Source of the DNA: a virus
DNA: 64,000 bases
IMG/VR virus record: IMGVR_UViG_3300050343_000285
Span: 1-64,000 of that record
Strand: one strand, 5' to 3'
Shown here piece by piece: positions 61,012 to 64,000 of the stretch. The notes under the pieces were generated by a model, which was not told the DNA's origin, did no database searches, and worked only from the letters and a program-made list of their open reading frames with translations. The first letter of the stretch is position 1. Each line of letters begins with the position of its first letter. A program made the position numbers and the translations under genes.

Positions 61012-64000
61012 ATGGCTTGTAATGTAAAAATGTTTTTTGGAGAAAGATTAACAGGTAATGGTTTTGAGGCTTACCTATCAGAACCAGAGAGTGTATTTAT
61101 CGCAGATTTTGATTGTACCATGATATCTACCGCTCTTGGTATGGGCTTTACGGAGTTTGAATTAACTGAAAAAGAACTATTATCTACAGCTACTTTTCAA
61201 ACATGGTGCATGTATATTTCTGAGACAAATAATAATAATCTCTATGGGCCACAGGTTTTTGATGCTTTAGGTTTAGATTTGGCCGAACTTAGAGAGATCA
61301 CTGGTAAATTTTTTCAAGATATTATAGATAATAAAAATCCCACCTCTATCAATGCACATATTAATCAATTGGTTAAAGATGATGTTGCAGTTACAATGCC
61401 AAAATTAGAACAGGCGTTCAAGTGGATTAAAAATGTTCATGATAACTATTACGGTAAAACATATCTAATACAAATAGGGGATGCTAATAGTGGGGTTTGC
61501 ATTAAAGATAAATTCGGGAATGCTCCTGCTTTCGACTTAAAAGCAGAGCCTGGAGGACTATATTATACTAGCGATTCGCCTTCTACAGCTGGGGCTTGGC
61601 CAAACCCAAATGTAAATAATATATTAGGACTACAGATTGGTCAAGAAACTCTTTTATTTCACGGTTCTGATAATAGAGTTGGTTCATTTTGTAGATTTGA
61701 CGAAAAAGAAAATATAATAAAGTCGGGATTTGCAAATCTAAACTGGAGTATAGATCTTTCTAGTATTGATGATGGATCATTTGTTCAGAAGAATGATCAA
61801 CTTTTTTTAAGTTGTTCTATAGATGAATCTATTTATCAGATAGATGGTGATCAGTATGTTAAAGTTGAAGTTAATGGTCCCCCAAAACTTAAATTACAGG
61901 CTGATGGAGAATTATGTGAAGTTAATTTAATGAGTCAGGGTGCTGTAGCATTAATGGCATTATTTGGAGATCAACACCCTGAATTATCTACAGCTTTAGG
62001 AGATACTTTTTGTGATGATCCTGATGACACTCAAGATGGTGCCCCAACTAATAGAAGTGCTTTTAATATTCTAAAAAGTAATAGACCGGCTGTTGTTCCT
62101 AGTCATTTTATATTACCTATGAAAAGCAATTTGTTTGTATACGGACCATGGAGTTATGTATCAAATCCTGTAGGTGGAACTATGGTAGATAATAATCAGG
62201 AGTTGTGCCCATGGAAATTTAGCGATGGATTTGATGATGGTTATGATAGAATGAATCAGTATGGTGCTCTTATTGCTCAAGATGGCCCAAGGGGTTTACA
62301 AAAACAAGAATCTGGCTCTATCACAGTACCTTCTTTACCTTCTTATAATCTTGGTTTTATGGTAGGTACTAATGCAGCTACATTAACAGACATTAATATT
62401 AATATAGGGGAAAGTGGTTATACAACTACTTATAATTTTCAAACATACACACCTAAGTTTGGAGAGCCCGGAAGAGCTTTAGCTGATTTATGGTCTAAGA
62501 GCTATCAATCAATGTCTTACATTAATAAGTTTTTCAAAGATCAGGCTATAGATTTACAAAAGTTAATAAATTCTACAGACCAGGAACTGTCTAAAAAAAG
62601 ATTTTTTGATATTCCTAAAGTTAATCAGGATGGCATTAGTCAAGAAGATGGTGGAGATAATACTCCGGGTAGTGGCAGAAGTCCTGGATTATTACTTATT
62701 GGTTCGTTTTTTATGAGAGATAAAGCAACCAATGCTAGTGGAGGAACTGATTGTTCTGACGGCACAGCAGGGTTAGCTAGAGGGTGTCATGCTTGTGGGC
62801 CAACTCCACCACCGCCTCCTCCATTACCACCCCCATCAAATGCTTCTACTGGTAACATTCTACAGAACAGACCAAAAACAGAACTAGAGAAGGGCTACAC
62901 TTGGGAACATATTAGAAAAAATACATTTCATCGTGTAGCGATATCAACACTTGATTTAATTTTTACGCCCATCAGTACTAATCAAGAAGGAGATGATAGG
63001 GCGCATCTACCTAGATTGACTATGTATCAAGATTATGAGTGTTCGCAGATGGAATTTAGTGATAAGCCAGTAGATACTCAGCCAGGTAGACCTCCATCGT
63101 CTAGACCAAGGAGTGAAATACCTCCTTTCCTTTTAGATTCTGCTTTAACATATGACCTACCAGTGAACCAACAGTATTTAAACGCTGTAACTTCTGAAAC
63201 TATGTTAAATGATTGGGGAGATAGAATTAACGGCAGTACTAAAGGTTTTATTTGTCACTTAATTAGTTATGGTAATGATTTTGAAGATTTTAAATATAGT
63301 AATCAGGATAGTGATGAGGAAGCCAGACAAGCAGAAGAGAATTTTAGGTATAACATATTGAAAGGCCCATTAAGTTTGCAAGGTTGGGGATATGACACTT
63401 CCGGAAAACCTATACCTAATGCTGTCGATTCTGCAGAAGACACAGAGAAAGGCATGTTTAGAAGAAAAGGACTCAAAGACCAATTCTTAAAAGATTGGCT
63501 AGAAAACCCCAAAACGTGGCCTGCTGGACCCATTGATTTACGATGGGATAGAGAAAGAGGTGTTTGGGTAGCTCCCCCAGCTAATAAAATAGTAGTGGCT
63601 AGATTACTAGGTAATTTACAGAAATATGGTACTGTTGAAGCTGAATTAATTAATCCTACTGGTGGAGAGGTAGCTTTCTATGAATATTATGATATATGGG
63701 ATGCTGAAGGTAGAAATATTAAACAGTCTATTAATAAAGCTAAGATAAAAATATATGATTATTTAGGAATAGAGCTTTGTAAATGTGATACAGTGTATGC
63801 TTACTATGATGATAATAGATATATTGTTCTAGAAAGTAGTAGAGCTTATCAAGACCCTAACGAAGCTTGCTGTCCTACTACCACACTTGCGACAGAACCT
63901 GTTTCAGTTGCAACACCCACTCCTACATCATGTTGGTGTAACCTTGAATGTTTACAAACATTAAAAAATTATAAAGAAGGTAAACATCAAGCACTAGTTC
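61012..64000 (+). CDS. Tail tip/baseplate structural protein, partial, >996 aa
   Basis: Open from ATG at 61012 (ribosome binding site GAAGGA) to the window end with no stop. The segment LQGWGYDTSGKPIPNA ... LENPKTWPAGPIDLRWDRERGVWVAPP is a sequence I associate with large tail proteins in aquatic phage genomes. A Pro-rich linker (TPPPPPPLPPP) lies near residue 600. It is a virion protein, probably tail tip; the C-terminus is outside the window. Confidence 0.65.
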   Translation, partial: MACNVKMFFGERLTGNGFEAYLSEPESVFIADFDCTMISTALGMGFTEFELTEKELLSTATFQTWCMYISETNNNNLYGPQVFDALGLDLAELREITGKFFQDIIDNKNPTSINAHINQLVKDDVAVTMPKLEQAFKWIKNVHDNYYGKTYLIQIGDANSGVCIKDKFGNAPAFDLKAEPGGLYYTSDSPSTAGAWPNPNVNNILGLQIGQETLLFHGSDNRVGSFCRFDEKENIIKSGFANLNWSIDLSSIDDGSFVQKNDQLFLSCSIDESIYQIDGDQYVKVEVNGPPKLKLQADGELCEVNLMSQGAVALMALFGDQHPELSTALGDTFCDDPDDTQDGAPTNRSAFNILKSNRPAVVPSHFILPMKSNLFVYGPWSYVSNPVGGTMVDNNQELCPWKFSDGFDDGYDRMNQYGALIAQDGPRGLQKQESGSITVPSLPSYNLGFMVGTNAATLTDININIGESGYTTTYNFQTYTPKFGEPGRALADLWSKSYQSMSYINKFFKDQAIDLQKLINSTDQELSKKRFFDIPKVNQDGISQEDGGDNTPGSGRSPGLLLIGSFFMRDKATNASGGTDCSDGTAGLARGCHACGPTPPPPPPLPPPSNASTGNILQNRPKTELEKGYTWEHIRKNTFHRVAISTLDLIFTPISTNQEGDDRAHLPRLTMYQDYECSQMEFSDKPVDTQPGRPPSSRPRSEIPPFLLDSALTYDLPVNQQYLNAVTSETMLNDWGDRINGSTKGFICHLISYGNDFEDFKYSNQDSDEEARQAEENFRYNILKGPLSLQGWGYDTSGKPIPNAVDSAEDTEKGMFRRKGLKDQFLKDWLENPKTWPAGPIDLRWDRERGVWVAPPANKIVVARLLGNLQKYGTVEAELINPTGGEVAFYEYYDIWDAEGRNIKQSINKAKIKIYDYLGIELCKCDTVYAYYDDNRYIVLESSRAYQDPNEACCPTTTLATEPVSVATPTPTSCWCNLECLQTLKNYKEGKHQALV

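Noticed and set aside
1-64000. Alternative genetic code (stop reassignment)
   Set aside because: Most large genes are fully open in the standard code; the broken ones change frame and are not rescued by reading a stop codon.

Overview
The window looks like part of a large, AT-rich genome of a tailed double-stranded DNA bacteriophage from an aquatic or metagenomic source. This rests on a complete head-tail gene order (terminase, HNH nuclease, portal, protease/scaffold, decoration protein, major capsid, connectors, tail tube, tail chaperones, tape measure, distal tail proteins), phage tRNAs, a homing endonuclease and dozens of tiny early-type genes. No sheath gene is visible and the tape measure is giant (about 4,290 residues once two frame breaks are joined), so a siphovirus with a very long non-contractile tail is likely. 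The host is not identifiable. Some early proteins resemble families I know from cyanophage and other aquatic phage genomes, but that is only a weak hint.

Layout. (1) 1-16.4 kb, all on the minus strand: about 45 small genes (23-236 residues, one 300-residue DUF932-like gene), mostly of unknown function. It also holds three good tRNAs (Lys, Arg and one with anticodon UAU), one tRNA-like sequence and two structured non-coding stretches. Most transcription units start with a near-consensus TTGACA/TATAAT-type promoter, usually carrying the tag CGATAWWA. Between units lie three families of short dispersed repeats: a hairpin with arms CGTAAGT/ACTTACG, a GC-rich block of form GGCAY-N5-GTGCGGCC, and a roughly 50-nt element ending in AGTCAGCGAA with a covarying stem. 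(2) 16.4-18.3 kb: an inverted-repeat region and a minus-strand GIY-YIG plus HNH homing endonuclease with repeated DNA-binding modules. (3) 18.3-25.2 kb, plus strand: virion or adhesin-like genes, three of them very cysteine-rich with similar C-terminal tails. (4) 25.5-31.1 kb: a sigma-like factor, small terminase, HNH nuclease, a sulfotransferase-like protein, an ERCC4-type nuclease and large terminase. (5) 31.2-64 kb: portal through distal tail; the last gene runs off the window.

How it fits together. The left arm appears to be transcribed early by host RNA polymerase from many separate promoters. The right arm is organised in long plus-strand operons with few terminators. Its units are often preceded by a single-block motif GTGTATAWAAT, which could be read by the phage sigma-like factor. 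Several conserved genes carry single-base frame breaks (large terminase four, tape measure two, DUF932-like one, possibly the sigma factor). The clustering and the same +1 direction of most of them suggest consensus errors in the assembly, though real decay or recoding cannot be excluded from sequence alone.
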